From: Roseibium denhamense
GTDB taxonomy: Bacteria; Pseudomonadota; Alphaproteobacteria; Rhizobiales; Stappiaceae
Assembly: GCF_009711415.1 (NCBI RefSeq)
Contig: NZ_SMLZ01000093.1
Location: 1-64,000 of the forward strand
DNA: 64,000 nucleotides
Direction: 5' to 3'
The translations under genes and the position numbers were made by a program. This document shows positions 48,060 through 57,111 of the stretch, piece by piece (positions within the stretch are counted from its first letter, which is position 1; every line of letters starts with the position of its first letter). Below the pieces are notes generated by a model. It was not told the origin of the DNA, did not search any database, and worked only from the letters and a program-made list of their open reading frames with translations.

Positions 48060-48602
48060 CTGCTTGCACTCGATAGCGGAACGCTAGCATAGGCCGGTTC
48101 GGCCGCACGTCCGCATTTTCACGTGTTTCTTCTGAGGAACCTTGCGGCAAATTGACATGGCATCCGGCACGGTTTTGTCGCGAATTGTAACCCGCAGGAA
48201 CGAGTGGCCTTTATGGGTCACTTGGGATTGGGCGAAAAATTGCGCGGACTGGCCGTTTTGAATGGCCTTGAAGGATATTTTAGGCCGCATTGAAGTTCTC
48301 TTGGGGCAGGCTTGATTGGCTCAGTGTGTGGTTTTTGGCGGAACGGACGACAATGGGCTTTAAAAACAGTCCGAATGCGGCTCCAGACACGGAACATCTC
48401 AGAGCCCGAAATCGGCAAATACCGTGTCTTGGTAAACATCTGAACTCGACATGCGGAATGCCTTGGTTATGGTCGAAAAGGTTCGGATGCCGTCCCGCTG
48501 GTCGTGAAGTCGGCCTAAGGGTTGGCTTTCCAAATGCCAAAAAACCCGCATGCGGGCAGGGATGCGCGGGAGCAAGTTAGGGGGCGAGAGGTATGTTGAT
48601 CT

Positions 48603-49364
48603 GTGATTGAAACGCTCCTCTTCACCGCTGCGCGCATACAGACGCTCAGTCAGAGTCAAGTTCTCACCAATGCAACAGGGTTCTTTTACAAGCGGGATGA
48701 CCGGCTTTTTCTTGTAAGCAGCCGCCACGTCTTTATTGATGAGGCTAACCAGCATTTTCCAGATTCATTGCAGATCGAACTTCATACATCTGCAGATAAT
48801 GTTGCACAGACTGTCAGCTTCCTGATTCCCCTTTACAGGGACGGCAGATCTTTGTGGCGCCAAGGAATGGACAGCGGTGGTCAGATAGACGTGGCACTGA
48901 TCGAACTGGATCGGCACTTTCTTCCCGTCCCCTGTATTCTCCATGCTTTCAGCGAAGCGCATTTGATCAATCCATCGGTCAGTCAGCCAGAAGTCGGTGA
49001 ACCACTTCTCATTCCTGGATATCCTCTTGGATTTTCAGACACTTTACATGCTTTGCCGGTTGTCCGGCACGCCATAATCGCTTCATCGTTCGGCATGCGC
49101 TTTCAGGGTCAAGGCTACTTTCTCACAGATGCGCGAACACATCGTGGCAGCAGCGGTGCACCCGTTCTGATGCGCTCGCCCAACGGTCATGTCGGAGATG
49201 GCGAACTGAATTGCTATCTACTGGGCATCCATTCGGCGCGGCTCGACGTTGTGACCCGAGATGTAACGGTGGACGAAGCACTTGGCCTCAATTGCGCTTG
49301 GTATGCCGATATCTTGATAACTCTGACGGATGAAACGTCTCCGTCACTTAAAGGTAGCGGCTAA
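48603..49364 (+). CDS. Trypsin-like serine protease
   Basis: This is a 253-residue protein with a complete trypsin-fold catalytic triad: His in V-S-S-R-H-V-F, Asp in Q-I-D-V-A-L-I-E-L-D, and Ser in T-H-R-G-S-S-G-A-P-V-L. No signal peptide, membrane helix or PDZ domain is seen, so it appears cytosolic. The start is GTG 48603; GAGAGG lies about 12 bases upstream. It stands alone between a 540-base empty stretch and a tRNA gene. Cytosolic trypsin-like proteins of this kind often occur in defence or signalling contexts, but no partner gene is present. Confidence 0.8.
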   Translation: MIETLLFTAARIQTLSQSQVLTNATGFFYKRDDRLFLVSSRHVFIDEANQHFPDSLQIELHTSADNVAQTVSFLIPLYRDGRSLWRQGMDSGGQIDVALIELDRHFLPVPCILHAFSEAHLINPSVSQPEVGEPLLIPGYPLGFSDTLHALPVVRHAIIASSFGMRFQGQGYFLTDARTHRGSSGAPVLMRSPNGHVGDGELNCYLLGIHSARLDVVTRDVTVDEALGLNCAWYADILITLTDETSPSLKGSG

Positions 49365-49491
49365 ATCTTGGGGGCAGGTTCAAATGAAACCGATGCCATC
49401 CGTTCGTGCGCGCTACAAAACGGGATCGGATTGCACCGGTCCTGTTCGACCCTGCCGCTAAGTAACATTCACGTATGAATTTGGAATTTGT

Positions 49492-49568
49492 TGGTCGGGC
49501 AGGCCGGATTTGAACCGACGACCCCTTCACCCCCAGTGAAGTGCGCTACCAGGCTGCGCTACTGCCCG
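49492..49568 (-). tRNA. tRNA-Pro (anticodon GGG)
   Basis: This is a 77-base tRNA read on the minus strand. The acceptor stem CGGGCAG / CTGCCCG, the D-arm AGCGCAGCCTGGTAGCGCA, the anticodon stem CTTCA / TGAAG with loop CTGGGGG (anticodon GGG) and the T-arm with GGTTCGAATCC are all clear. The 3' CCA is encoded (49494-49492). It reads codons CCC and CCU. Confidence 0.97.
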
Positions 49569-49747
49569 AACAGACCCTACCTAACTTGTTCGAAGACCAT
49601 GCGCAAGCAGCTTGTTGGGGGCGGACCTATGGTTTTACCCAAGCGATCAAGCGCGGGCTAGCTCAGGCTGGTGACCCAAATCAGCGGGCGGTAATTCGGG
49701 ATCGTATTGCCGCCCAAAGCTGACCGGGCATCTTTGGGCGTTTCGTC

Positions 49748-51007
49748 CTAAACGCCCGATACCTTTGTTTGCCACCACCGCCTCTGCTCCAGCTTGTTGG
49801 CGGCAATAAGCCCCCAGGCGAGACCGTAGAGCAGGTACATATGCCGCCAGTGATCGGTATCGATGACAAGCGAAAGCATGAGATGCGCCGTGAAAACGGC
49901 GAATACGCTTTGGGCAAACGCGGTCCACGGCCTGGATTTGAAGACCAAGGGCACAAACGCGACCAGTGTCCAGATCGCAAGGAAAATGTAGACGGTCCCG
50001 CCCAGCCACCCATAGGTGGTGAAACCCTTCAGGTAGACGTTGTGTTCGTCTTCAGGAAAATACTTGTTGAACTCAAGAGGTCCGATCCCGAATGGGTGCT
50101 CCATGACCATTTGAAAGCCGAGGAAATAGCGCGTGAACCGGCCGGTGCGGCCAGTGTCATATTCCTGCACCAGCTGTGCCCGTTGGGTGAACATGTCTGC
50201 AACGGCATCAATGGACAGGGCTGCCGCCAGCAGGCCGAAAAGGGCAAGAATGCCGCCCGCGCCCAGAAGAACCAGCCGCGCCCGCCTCAGGGCCGTGCGC
50301 TCTGTCACCAGTGCCAAGAAGTAAATGATCAGCGTTGAGGCAATCAGCAGTCCCCAGGCGCCCCTGGAAAAACTGAGGAAAATACCGAGTATGAGAATGG
50401 CCAGAGGGACCAGCAGGATCAGGTTTCCCAGCACCGAGTCCCGCATAAGCTTTTGAACCAGCAGCAGGGTCGGGAGAACCAGAAAAGGTCCGAACACGTT
50501 CGGGTCCTGGAACGTGCCACGTGCCCGGTCGTAGAGCGTGAAGTAGTCCGCGCCGGGGAAGAGCTCGAAATAGCCCGCCACACCGATGGTGGCGACAAGG
50601 ACGGCGCAGGCAATATATCCGTTTTGCAAAACCCTGTAGCGCCATGGGTCTTCCGCAAGGATCGCGGCATAGAAGATCGAGGTGATGGCGAGAAAACCGG
50701 ACACGGCAATATACATGGCCGCATCCCCCATTTCCTGGGCGAGCGGAATGGAAAGAATGCCGCCTGCAATATAGAGCATCATCATGATGATCAGCGGGCC
50801 GAACTCCCGCCGCAGCTTCAGGCCGGCAAGAAGCCAGACGACCGACAGAAACACCATGTAGAGCTCATAGGGAGCCGGTTCCCTGATGACGAAGCCGGAC
50901 AGGAACGCGGCAATCCACAAGGATCCGTTCCCCAGCGACTTGACCGGGAGGCAATAGTGCGGCGCCGCAGACGGCGTGCCGCGATAGATGCCATCCCAGG
51001 TGGTCAA
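49748..51007 (-). CDS. O-antigen ligase / Wzy-like polymerase family membrane protein
   Basis: This is a 419-residue inner-membrane protein with about 11 helices. The Wzy_C pattern is visible as R-G-T-F-Q-D-P-N-V-F-G-P, L-S-F-S-R-G-A-W-G, and G-I-G-P-L-E-F with E-D-E-H-N-V-Y-L. In this context it is likely the polymerase that joins exopolysaccharide repeats in the periplasm. The start appears to be TTG 51007, overlapping the stop of the upstream glycosyl-phosphate transferase in a TTGA, with GGAG upstream. Confidence 0.85.
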   Translation of the reverse strand: MTTWDGIYRGTPSAAPHYCLPVKSLGNGSLWIAAFLSGFVIREPAPYELYMVFLSVVWLLAGLKLRREFGPLIIMMMLYIAGGILSIPLAQEMGDAAMYIAVSGFLAITSIFYAAILAEDPWRYRVLQNGYIACAVLVATIGVAGYFELFPGADYFTLYDRARGTFQDPNVFGPFLVLPTLLLVQKLMRDSVLGNLILLVPLAILILGIFLSFSRGAWGLLIASTLIIYFLALVTERTALRRARLVLLGAGGILALFGLLAAALSIDAVADMFTQRAQLVQEYDTGRTGRFTRYFLGFQMVMEHPFGIGPLEFNKYFPEDEHNVYLKGFTTYGWLGGTVYIFLAIWTLVAFVPLVFKSRPWTAFAQSVFAVFTAHLMLSLVIDTDHWRHMYLLYGLAWGLIAANKLEQRRWWQTKVSGV

Positions 51008-52602
51008 TAGGCGTTCTCCGTGTTCAACAGCCGGAAGGGTGTCAGAAACAGGATCTTCAGGTCAAACAGAACAGACCAGTTCTCGATGTAATAGACATCG
51101 CACTCGACCCGCTTCTGGATCTTCTCCGGAGTGTCGACCTCTCCCCGCCATCCGTTGATCTGTGCCCAGCCCGTGACACCCGGCTTGACCTTGTGGCGGG
51201 CGAAGTATCCGTCAACGACGTCATCCCAGGCCTTGTTGTTGGTATGGGCATTGACGGCATGGGGCCTTGGCCCCACCAGCGACAGGCTTCCGGCCAGAAC
51301 ATTGAAGAGTTGCGGCAGCTCATCAATGGAGGTTTTCCGGATGAAGCGGCCGACCCGTGTCACGCGCGGATCGCCTTTGGTGACGACCTTCTTGGCGTCC
51401 GCATCGCACATGTCGGTATACATCGACCGGAACTTCAGGATTTCGATGATTTCATTGTTGAACCCGTACCGTCTTTGGCGGAACAGGACTGGGCCCTTGC
51501 TGTCGAGGCGCACGGCAATGGCGGCTGCGATCATCAACGGGAACAGGCCGACAATGGCCAGAGAGGCAAAGACCAGGTCAAACACACGCTTGGCGACCAT
51601 ATCCCAGTCGGCAATCGGTTTATCAACCACATCGACAAAGGGCACTGTCCCGATAAAGGTTGCGCCACGGTTCCGGAACCGGACTTTGTCTGTGTGGGCG
51701 GACAAGCGGATGTCGACCGGAAGCACCCAAAGCTTCTTCAAGAGTTCAAGAACACGGTTTTCCGCACGCAAGGGAATACAGACAATCAGCATGTCGATGC
51801 GGGCCAGCCGCGCGAATTCGACAAGCGCGCTGATGTCGCCCAACTTTGGGTAACCGGCGACCACCGCCGGTGAGCGGTCATTCGACCGGTCGTCGAAGAT
51901 CCCGCAAATTCGGATGTCATTGTCCGCTTGGGCTTCCAGGTCGTGGATGAGCTCCTGTGCCGCTGTTCCCCCGCCGACAATAATGGCTCTGCGCTCGAGC
52001 CGGCCTGTTTTCATCCAGTGCCGCACCAGCTGGTACACCACAAGACGGTTGAGACAGAGCGCGGTCAGGCTGATTGCATACCAGGCCCCGATCCAGCTTT
52101 CCGAGAATTGCATTCCAATGCCGGTCGTCGTCCTCAAGACCGCAAACATTGCAAACACGAGGGTCCAGCCCGCCGCGACACGTCCGAGCTGAGCAAGACC
52201 CTGGCGCATGACCGGAACCTGGTAGACGTCGGCTGCCTGGAAGAAGGCGAGGGCAAACAGAACAGCAAGGCCGACTGCGAACCCATGCGGCCAGGAAATC
52301 GACGTGATTTCCGGCAAAGTGAGCACGGCGGCCAAGGCTGAGATAATGATAATCGAGACATCCACCAGGCGGAGCGTTCCTCCCAGTACGGGAAGGGAGA
52401 CGCCTTTCCCGCCAAGTCCCTGTGCAATCTCAAGAGCGTCCGGCGAAAGCAGATTGTTGGCGGCTGCCGGAGGGTCTTGGTCCGATAGAAACTGTGACGG
52501 GTGCCTAAGATGTTTCTCCAAGCGCTGACGCAGTTGCGGTCCCCCGTAAAGAGGTGCGACCGGTTCCTGCGTTTCAGTCGGTTTGAAGGCGCGTTCGTTC
52601 AT
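51004..52602 (-). CDS. Undecaprenyl-phosphate glucose phosphotransferase
   Basis: This is a 532-residue membrane enzyme that places the first sugar phosphate on undecaprenyl phosphate and so starts an exopolysaccharide repeat. Four N-terminal helices are followed by a CoA-binding-like nucleotide fold (V-G-G-G-T-A-A-Q-E-L) and a further helix. The C-terminal sugar transferase domain contains K-T-S-I-D-E-L-P-Q-L-F-N-V, L-V-G-P-R-P-H-A and P-G-V-T-G-W-A-Q-I-N-G. It resembles WcaJ/ExoY-type enzymes. The start is ATG 52602, overlapping the stop of the glycosyltransferase gene. Confidence 0.93.
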   Translation of the reverse strand: MNERAFKPTETQEPVAPLYGGPQLRQRLEKHLRHPSQFLSDQDPPAAANNLLSPDALEIAQGLGGKGVSLPVLGGTLRLVDVSIIIISALAAVLTLPEITSISWPHGFAVGLAVLFALAFFQAADVYQVPVMRQGLAQLGRVAAGWTLVFAMFAVLRTTTGIGMQFSESWIGAWYAISLTALCLNRLVVYQLVRHWMKTGRLERRAIIVGGGTAAQELIHDLEAQADNDIRICGIFDDRSNDRSPAVVAGYPKLGDISALVEFARLARIDMLIVCIPLRAENRVLELLKKLWVLPVDIRLSAHTDKVRFRNRGATFIGTVPFVDVVDKPIADWDMVAKRVFDLVFASLAIVGLFPLMIAAAIAVRLDSKGPVLFRQRRYGFNNEIIEILKFRSMYTDMCDADAKKVVTKGDPRVTRVGRFIRKTSIDELPQLFNVLAGSLSLVGPRPHAVNAHTNNKAWDDVVDGYFARHKVKPGVTGWAQINGWRGEVDTPEKIQKRVECDVYYIENWSVLFDLKILFLTPFRLLNTENAY

Positions 52603-53831
52603 TAACGGTTACCCGTCCTTGCAAAAGCGGTAGGGGCACCGGCAATGTCATTGCCAAGCGTCTTTGTGCCAAGAGCCTGGCCGTCAATCGGTTTCAGTCC
52701 GTGAAGTTCTTGATAGAGCGTGGTGATCCGGTCGCTCATCAGCTCGACGGAAAACGTTTCAGCTAAACAGGATCTCAGCTCCTTGGCATGAGCTTCCTGC
52801 GCCTTGGGATTAGCCAGAGCCTCTTCCATCGCAATGGTCAGCTTTCCGATATGACCGGGTTCGATCAGCCTGTTGGCGTAACGGCCAAAGATCTCTGGAA
52901 CGCCGCCAACGCGGGTTGCGATCAATGGGCGTTCGGCGGCAACCGTTTCCAAAATGATGTAGGGCATCGCCTCTGCACGCGAGGGAACAACAACGGTACG
53001 AGCCATTTCAAAGGCCTCGCGGGCGCGCATAGGCCCTTCAAAACGGACGGAGCCCGAAAGATCCAGCTTGTCGACCATTGTCTTGTAGCGCTCGGCATCC
53101 GGCCCTTCACCAACGATAACTGCCTGAGGTGCTTTGCCGGTTTTCAAACGGATATTGTAAAGCGCTTCAATGAACAGATCCGGCCCCTTCAAATCCCGAA
53201 GCATGCCGATGTAGAGAAAATCGGCCGCATCCGCGCGGGGTTCAACCTTGTTGAACTCAGCTGGCGTCAGGCCGTTATAGACGATCCGGGTCAAGGCACG
53301 CGGGCGTCCGACTTTGCTTTCATAGGCGGCATTCTCGTAATCGGATACGAAGATGAGACCATCTGTAAGCGGTCTGAGAAAACGTTCGATTGTGTGGTAG
53401 ATGCGCCCTTCAAGGCGATGCGGGTCATAATGCAGGCTGCCGCCATGAGGGCAGTAGACACGGGCTGTCTTCTTTCCGCGCAGCCGCAGGACCGTGCCGA
53501 TTAAACGCGCATATGCGCCCCCCTTGGCCCCGTGCCCGTGCAAAATGTCGGGTTTCAGGTCGCGGATATGCTTATAAAGTGCCCAGGTGGCGGACAGGTC
53601 CTGAATGGTCAGCTGGCGCTTCATGGGAAAGCGCTCGACACCAAGACTTAGGTGCGGTTTCAGCTCCTCGAGCTGCTGAAGGTCGAAGGCGCTGCCTGTA
53701 ATGCTGTCACAAATCAGGCCGACATCATGTCCTGCCGCGGCTTGCGCGGTCGCCAAATCGCGGACGTGGCGGAGAATGCCACCCACTGGCGCACGGACAC
53801 AATGCACGATCCTCATCGGGGTCGGTGTCAT
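52602..53831 (-). CDS. Glycosyltransferase family 4 protein
   Basis: This is a 409-residue GT-B-fold enzyme. The N-terminal glycosyl-acceptor domain contains G-G-I-L-R-H-V-R-D-L, and the C-terminal nucleotide-sugar domain has F-L-Y-I-G-M-L-R-D-L-K-G-P-D and the E-x7-E region P-S-R-A-E-A-M-P-Y-I-I-L-E. It should add a sugar to the exopolysaccharide repeat. The start is ATG 53831. It overlaps the next gene by one base. A 106-base gap separates it from the export gene upstream. Confidence 0.92.
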   Translation of the reverse strand: MTPTPMRIVHCVRAPVGGILRHVRDLATAQAAAGHDVGLICDSITGSAFDLQQLEELKPHLSLGVERFPMKRQLTIQDLSATWALYKHIRDLKPDILHGHGAKGGAYARLIGTVLRLRGKKTARVYCPHGGSLHYDPHRLEGRIYHTIERFLRPLTDGLIFVSDYENAAYESKVGRPRALTRIVYNGLTPAEFNKVEPRADAADFLYIGMLRDLKGPDLFIEALYNIRLKTGKAPQAVIVGEGPDAERYKTMVDKLDLSGSVRFEGPMRAREAFEMARTVVVPSRAEAMPYIILETVAAERPLIATRVGGVPEIFGRYANRLIEPGHIGKLTIAMEEALANPKAQEAHAKELRSCLAETFSVELMSDRITTLYQELHGLKPIDGQALGTKTLGNDIAGAPTAFARTGNR

Positions 53832-53937
53832 GGTGCAGTTTCCCTGTTGTCGCCCTCAGGTTTCTTCGTGAACCTGTGGGGCCCCATGACTGCACCCTAA
53901 CAAATGGAAATGAGTCCACAGTTAACTTGCCGGACGC

Positions 53938-54495
53938 CTAAAAATAGCGCTCGCGCACGTAGATTGTGTCTCCGGGACGGACCGGGTCCGATATAGGCAC
54001 ACGTCCGTTTAGAATTTCGCCGTTGATCTGACGGGTCACATCCACGTCCGCCTGCTGTGCTCTTGAGCTGAAACCGCCTGCTGTCGCGATTGCATTTTGA
54101 ACGGTCATGCCGGCAACATAGTTGTATTGGCCTGCATTTTGCACCTCACCCATCACAAAGATGGGGCGGTATGTGTCGATCTCGACGGAAACATCCGGAT
54201 CGCGGATGAAGCCCTGGCGGAGTTTCGCTGCGATTTCCGAGGCAAGGCCTTGCTGGGTTTTGCCGCGCGCAGCCACGTTTCCGATCAGCGGGAACGAAAT
54301 ATAGCCTGCTTGATCAACGATGTAGGTGTTCGAAAGGTCATCTTGACCGAACACGATAATGCGCAGCCTGTCGCTGGAATCCAGACGATAAGGCTGTGTC
54401 AGCGTTTCATGAAACGCTGTCGGCGGCTGCCGGTACCCGCTGCATGCAACCAGGCCCAGGCACAGGCCCAGAACAAGAAGCGCTCGAATTCGCAT
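53938..54495 (-). CDS. Polysaccharide export lipoprotein (Wza family)
   Basis: This is a 185-residue outer-membrane export protein. The signal peptide ends in the lipobox L-V-A-C. The Poly_export domain (Y-R-L-D-S-S-D-R-L-R-I-I-V-F) precedes an SLBB domain (I-F-V-M-G-E-V-Q-N-A-G-Q-Y). It is much shorter than E. coli Wza and lacks the C-terminal outer-membrane helix region, which is common in alphaproteobacteria. I chose ATG 54495 with AGGAGAG upstream; TTG 54498 is the other option. It is divergent from the co-polymerase gene. Confidence 0.9.
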   Translation of the reverse strand: MRIRALLVLGLCLGLVACSGYRQPPTAFHETLTQPYRLDSSDRLRIIVFGQDDLSNTYIVDQAGYISFPLIGNVAARGKTQQGLASEIAAKLRQGFIRDPDVSVEIDTYRPIFVMGEVQNAGQYNYVAGMTVQNAIATAGGFSSRAQQADVDVTRQINGEILNGRVPISDPVRPGDTIYVRERYF

Positions 54496-54690
54496 CAACG
54501 ACTCTCCTACAATCCAGCGCAGAATCGCAGGACATGGTTAATCGAGCGTGAAGAGCGGGGAGAGGTTGTTTGTGACCTGTCAGAAATACGCATGCAGAAA
54601 TTAACACATGCGTTAATCCGGCTGGCGGGGCTTTAACGGATCGCTTACCCTAATTCGACATAGTTTGCCAGAACTTCGGAGTTTCGAGAA

Positions 54691-56988
54691 ATGAACGCTG
54701 GTCGGCAGACGACACCAGATGACGACTTGGCCCTGGATTTGGGAGGGCTGATCCGGGCGATTTTGCGGTCGCTCGGTTGGCTGCTGCCTTTGACCCTATT
54801 CGTGGCGGTGGGTGTTTTCTTCGGCTTGCAGCTGATGGCGCCCAAGTATCTTGGGGAAACGCGCGTTCTTATCGAAAGCACGGACAACAAGTTTCCGGGT
54901 GCTTCCCGCGGGGCCGAGGAAGAGCGGGCCGTGCTGGACAATGAAGGTGTTGCCAGCCAGGTGCAGCTGCTGATGTCCGCGGATTTGGCACGCCGTGTCG
55001 CCCGCAAACTGGAACTGGCCAGAGTTCCGGAGTTCGGTGCGCGCGGACAGGGGGGGCTGGTATCCCGCCTTATGTCATTGGCAGGTGTCGGAGGCTCATC
55101 AGCCGGCAACACAGAAGAAGAGCGCGTTCTCAAGCACTATTATGAGAACCTCGACATCTACCGTCTCGATGAATCCCGTGTGATTGCGGTTGATTATTCG
55201 GCGGAAGATCCGCTTTTGGCGGCCGAAGTCGCAAATACAATCGTTGATGAATACCTGGCCGTCCAATCGGCGGCGAAGCGCGAAACGACGGAATTGGCAT
55301 CGTCGGCGCTCGAGCCTCAGATCGAAGAGTTGCGCAAGGAAGTGCAATCGGCCCGCAAGGCTGTTGCCGATTTCCGTGCCCGTGCGGATCTTCTGGTCGG
55401 GGCCGACAATATTCCTTTGAACCAGCAGCAACTGGCGGAAACCAGCAGCAACTATTCCGCTGCGCAAGCGGACAAGGCCGAGGCGCAGGCCAAGGCGGAC
55501 CTGATTCGCGAGTTGCTTGATAGTGGCGGTTCGCTGGAGACGGCCAGTGACGTGCTCAATTCGCAACTTATCCAAAGATTGCGGGAGCAGCAGGTCGCCA
55601 TCCAGTCCAACATCGCGGAACTGTCGATCACCCTCCTGCCGAACCACCCTCAGCTAAAAGCACTGCAATCGCAACTGAGTGACTACAACCGCCAGATTCG
55701 GTCTGAAGCCCGAAAGATTCTTGAAGGCCTGGAAAATGACGCGAAGGTCGCCAACCAGCAGGCGCTGGCGCTGGAGACCAGTTTGAATGAACTCAAGACC
55801 GCTGCTGCCAAGTCCAATGCCGATCAGGCCCGTTTGAGCGAGTTGGAGCGGGAGGCGGATGCGAAAGCGGATCAGCTTGACCAGTTACTGGCCAGCTTCC
55901 GGGAGGCCGATTCCAGATTGCGGGCACAAGTGTTGCCCGCAGATGCCCGCATCGTTTCAAGGGCCAGCGTTCCCGTTGAACCGTCTTCTCCGAAGGTCAT
56001 CGCCAGCACAATTGTTGCCGCCCTTGCGACACTGGTGCTGGGGATCGCCTTCGTCATCATGAGGGAGTTCTTGAGCGGGAACGCGCTGCATCCGATGTCG
56101 GCAATGCAACCGGAGCGCCGGTATGACACAAAGCCGGGCAATGGAAACGCAGACCCTTCGCTCAACGCATCCTGGCCGCAAGGGTACGGCAATTCCTATG
56201 CGGCCTACACATTTGACGGTTTGCGGGCAAACGCTTCTGAACCGCAGCCGGAATCGGCATTGAATTCCAGCCGGGCAGAAGAGCCGCTCGATATGGACCT
56301 GCCAGAAAAGCCTGAGACTGCAGAGCCCATACCTTCGGAATTGGCTGAGGATCTCCGCCCCTCGCATGATGATCTGGATCAGGACATGGTGGAGCGGGAA
56401 GCGTTCAGCGCGGCGGCCGCGCCCACGCATGAAGAGGATGTTGATGCGATTGGGCGGATCGTGGTGTTGAGTGTTGATGATGAAACACTGTCACACGAAA
56501 TGGCGTTTGGTCTTGCGCGCCGGGCGGCCGGTCAGGGCCGGTCCACGCTGATCATGGAAGTCTTTCCCGAGCAGTCTAACAAGCAGGCTGCGGAAGGGTT
56601 TTCAGATGTGGTTGCTGGCCGGGCGCCCTTTGCCAAAGTCGTTTACCGCGACGCCGGTTCGAAAGCCCATATCATTGAGGCTGGCAGAATAACGATTTCG
56701 GATGGAATGGTCGATGCGGATCGGTTCAAAAAGGCTTTGGATGCGATCCGCAGCACCTATGAGACGGTTGTCGTGGATCTCGGGGCGATTGACGGCAGTC
56801 TGGCAAGCGCGCGCATGTTGAGTTTTGCGGATAGGGTCCTGATCGCAGCGAGCGCCCCGGACAACTCGCATGAGCTTGAAAGTGCCGCGAACCTTCTTGC
56901 GCATAACACCGGTGCGCGGGTCGAGGTTGTGATTGCAGGCGGTGAGGGCCCAGGGCCGCGCCGCAACGATGATGGCCACGCGGCCTGA
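54691..56988 (+). CDS. GumC/Wzz-type polysaccharide co-polymerase with degenerate kinase-like domain
   Basis: This is a 765-residue inner-membrane protein. The first helix is at about 30-50, followed by a long periplasmic coiled-coil region (about 180-420) and a second helix at about 435-455. The C-terminal cytoplasmic part (about 590-750) looks like a BY-kinase nucleotide fold (I-V-V-L-S-V-D-D-E-T, T-V-V-V-D-L-G-A-I-D-G-S). Its Walker A loop is not recognisable, and there is no tyrosine-rich tail. It should guide chain length and export with the Wza-type protein. The start is ATG 54691. Confidence 0.88.
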   Translation: MNAGRQTTPDDDLALDLGGLIRAILRSLGWLLPLTLFVAVGVFFGLQLMAPKYLGETRVLIESTDNKFPGASRGAEEERAVLDNEGVASQVQLLMSADLARRVARKLELARVPEFGARGQGGLVSRLMSLAGVGGSSAGNTEEERVLKHYYENLDIYRLDESRVIAVDYSAEDPLLAAEVANTIVDEYLAVQSAAKRETTELASSALEPQIEELRKEVQSARKAVADFRARADLLVGADNIPLNQQQLAETSSNYSAAQADKAEAQAKADLIRELLDSGGSLETASDVLNSQLIQRLREQQVAIQSNIAELSITLLPNHPQLKALQSQLSDYNRQIRSEARKILEGLENDAKVANQQALALETSLNELKTAAAKSNADQARLSELEREADAKADQLDQLLASFREADSRLRAQVLPADARIVSRASVPVEPSSPKVIASTIVAALATLVLGIAFVIMREFLSGNALHPMSAMQPERRYDTKPGNGNADPSLNASWPQGYGNSYAAYTFDGLRANASEPQPESALNSSRAEEPLDMDLPEKPETAEPIPSELAEDLRPSHDDLDQDMVEREAFSAAAAPTHEEDVDAIGRIVVLSVDDETLSHEMAFGLARRAAGQGRSTLIMEVFPEQSNKQAAEGFSDVVAGRAPFAKVVYRDAGSKAHIIEAGRITISDGMVDADRFKKALDAIRSTYETVVVDLGAIDGSLASARMLSFADRVLIAASAPDNSHELESAANLLAHNTGARVEVVIAGGEGPGPRRNDDGHAA

Positions 56989-57111
56989 ACAGTCGAACCT
57001 TGACGAAACCGAGGTTTGGCGGCTGTGAAATCGCAGACAATTGAACGTCAAGCACTGTGAGGTTTTAAGTGCCGAGTGTCATTAGTCGCCTTTGAAAGAA
57101 CGGAAGCTTCT

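Noticed and set aside
48545-48556. CCCGCATGCGGG followed on the minus strand by a T-run, as an intrinsic terminator
   Set aside because: The stem would be only about 4-6 bp and no minus-strand gene reads into it.
48290-48580. Plus-strand reading frame of 96 codons
   Set aside because: The translation is low in structure, rich in Cys, Gly and Arg, and has no family resemblance; it lies in the empty spacer before the trypsin-like gene.
49371-49491. Attachment-site duplication of the tRNA-Pro 3' end
   Set aside because: I looked for a copy of the tRNA 3' sequence through 48060-49491 and found none, so there is no direct evidence of an integrated element.
49541-49723. Plus-strand reading frame of 60 codons overlapping the tRNA
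   Set aside because: It runs antisense through tRNA-Pro, and the remaining part shows no family pattern.
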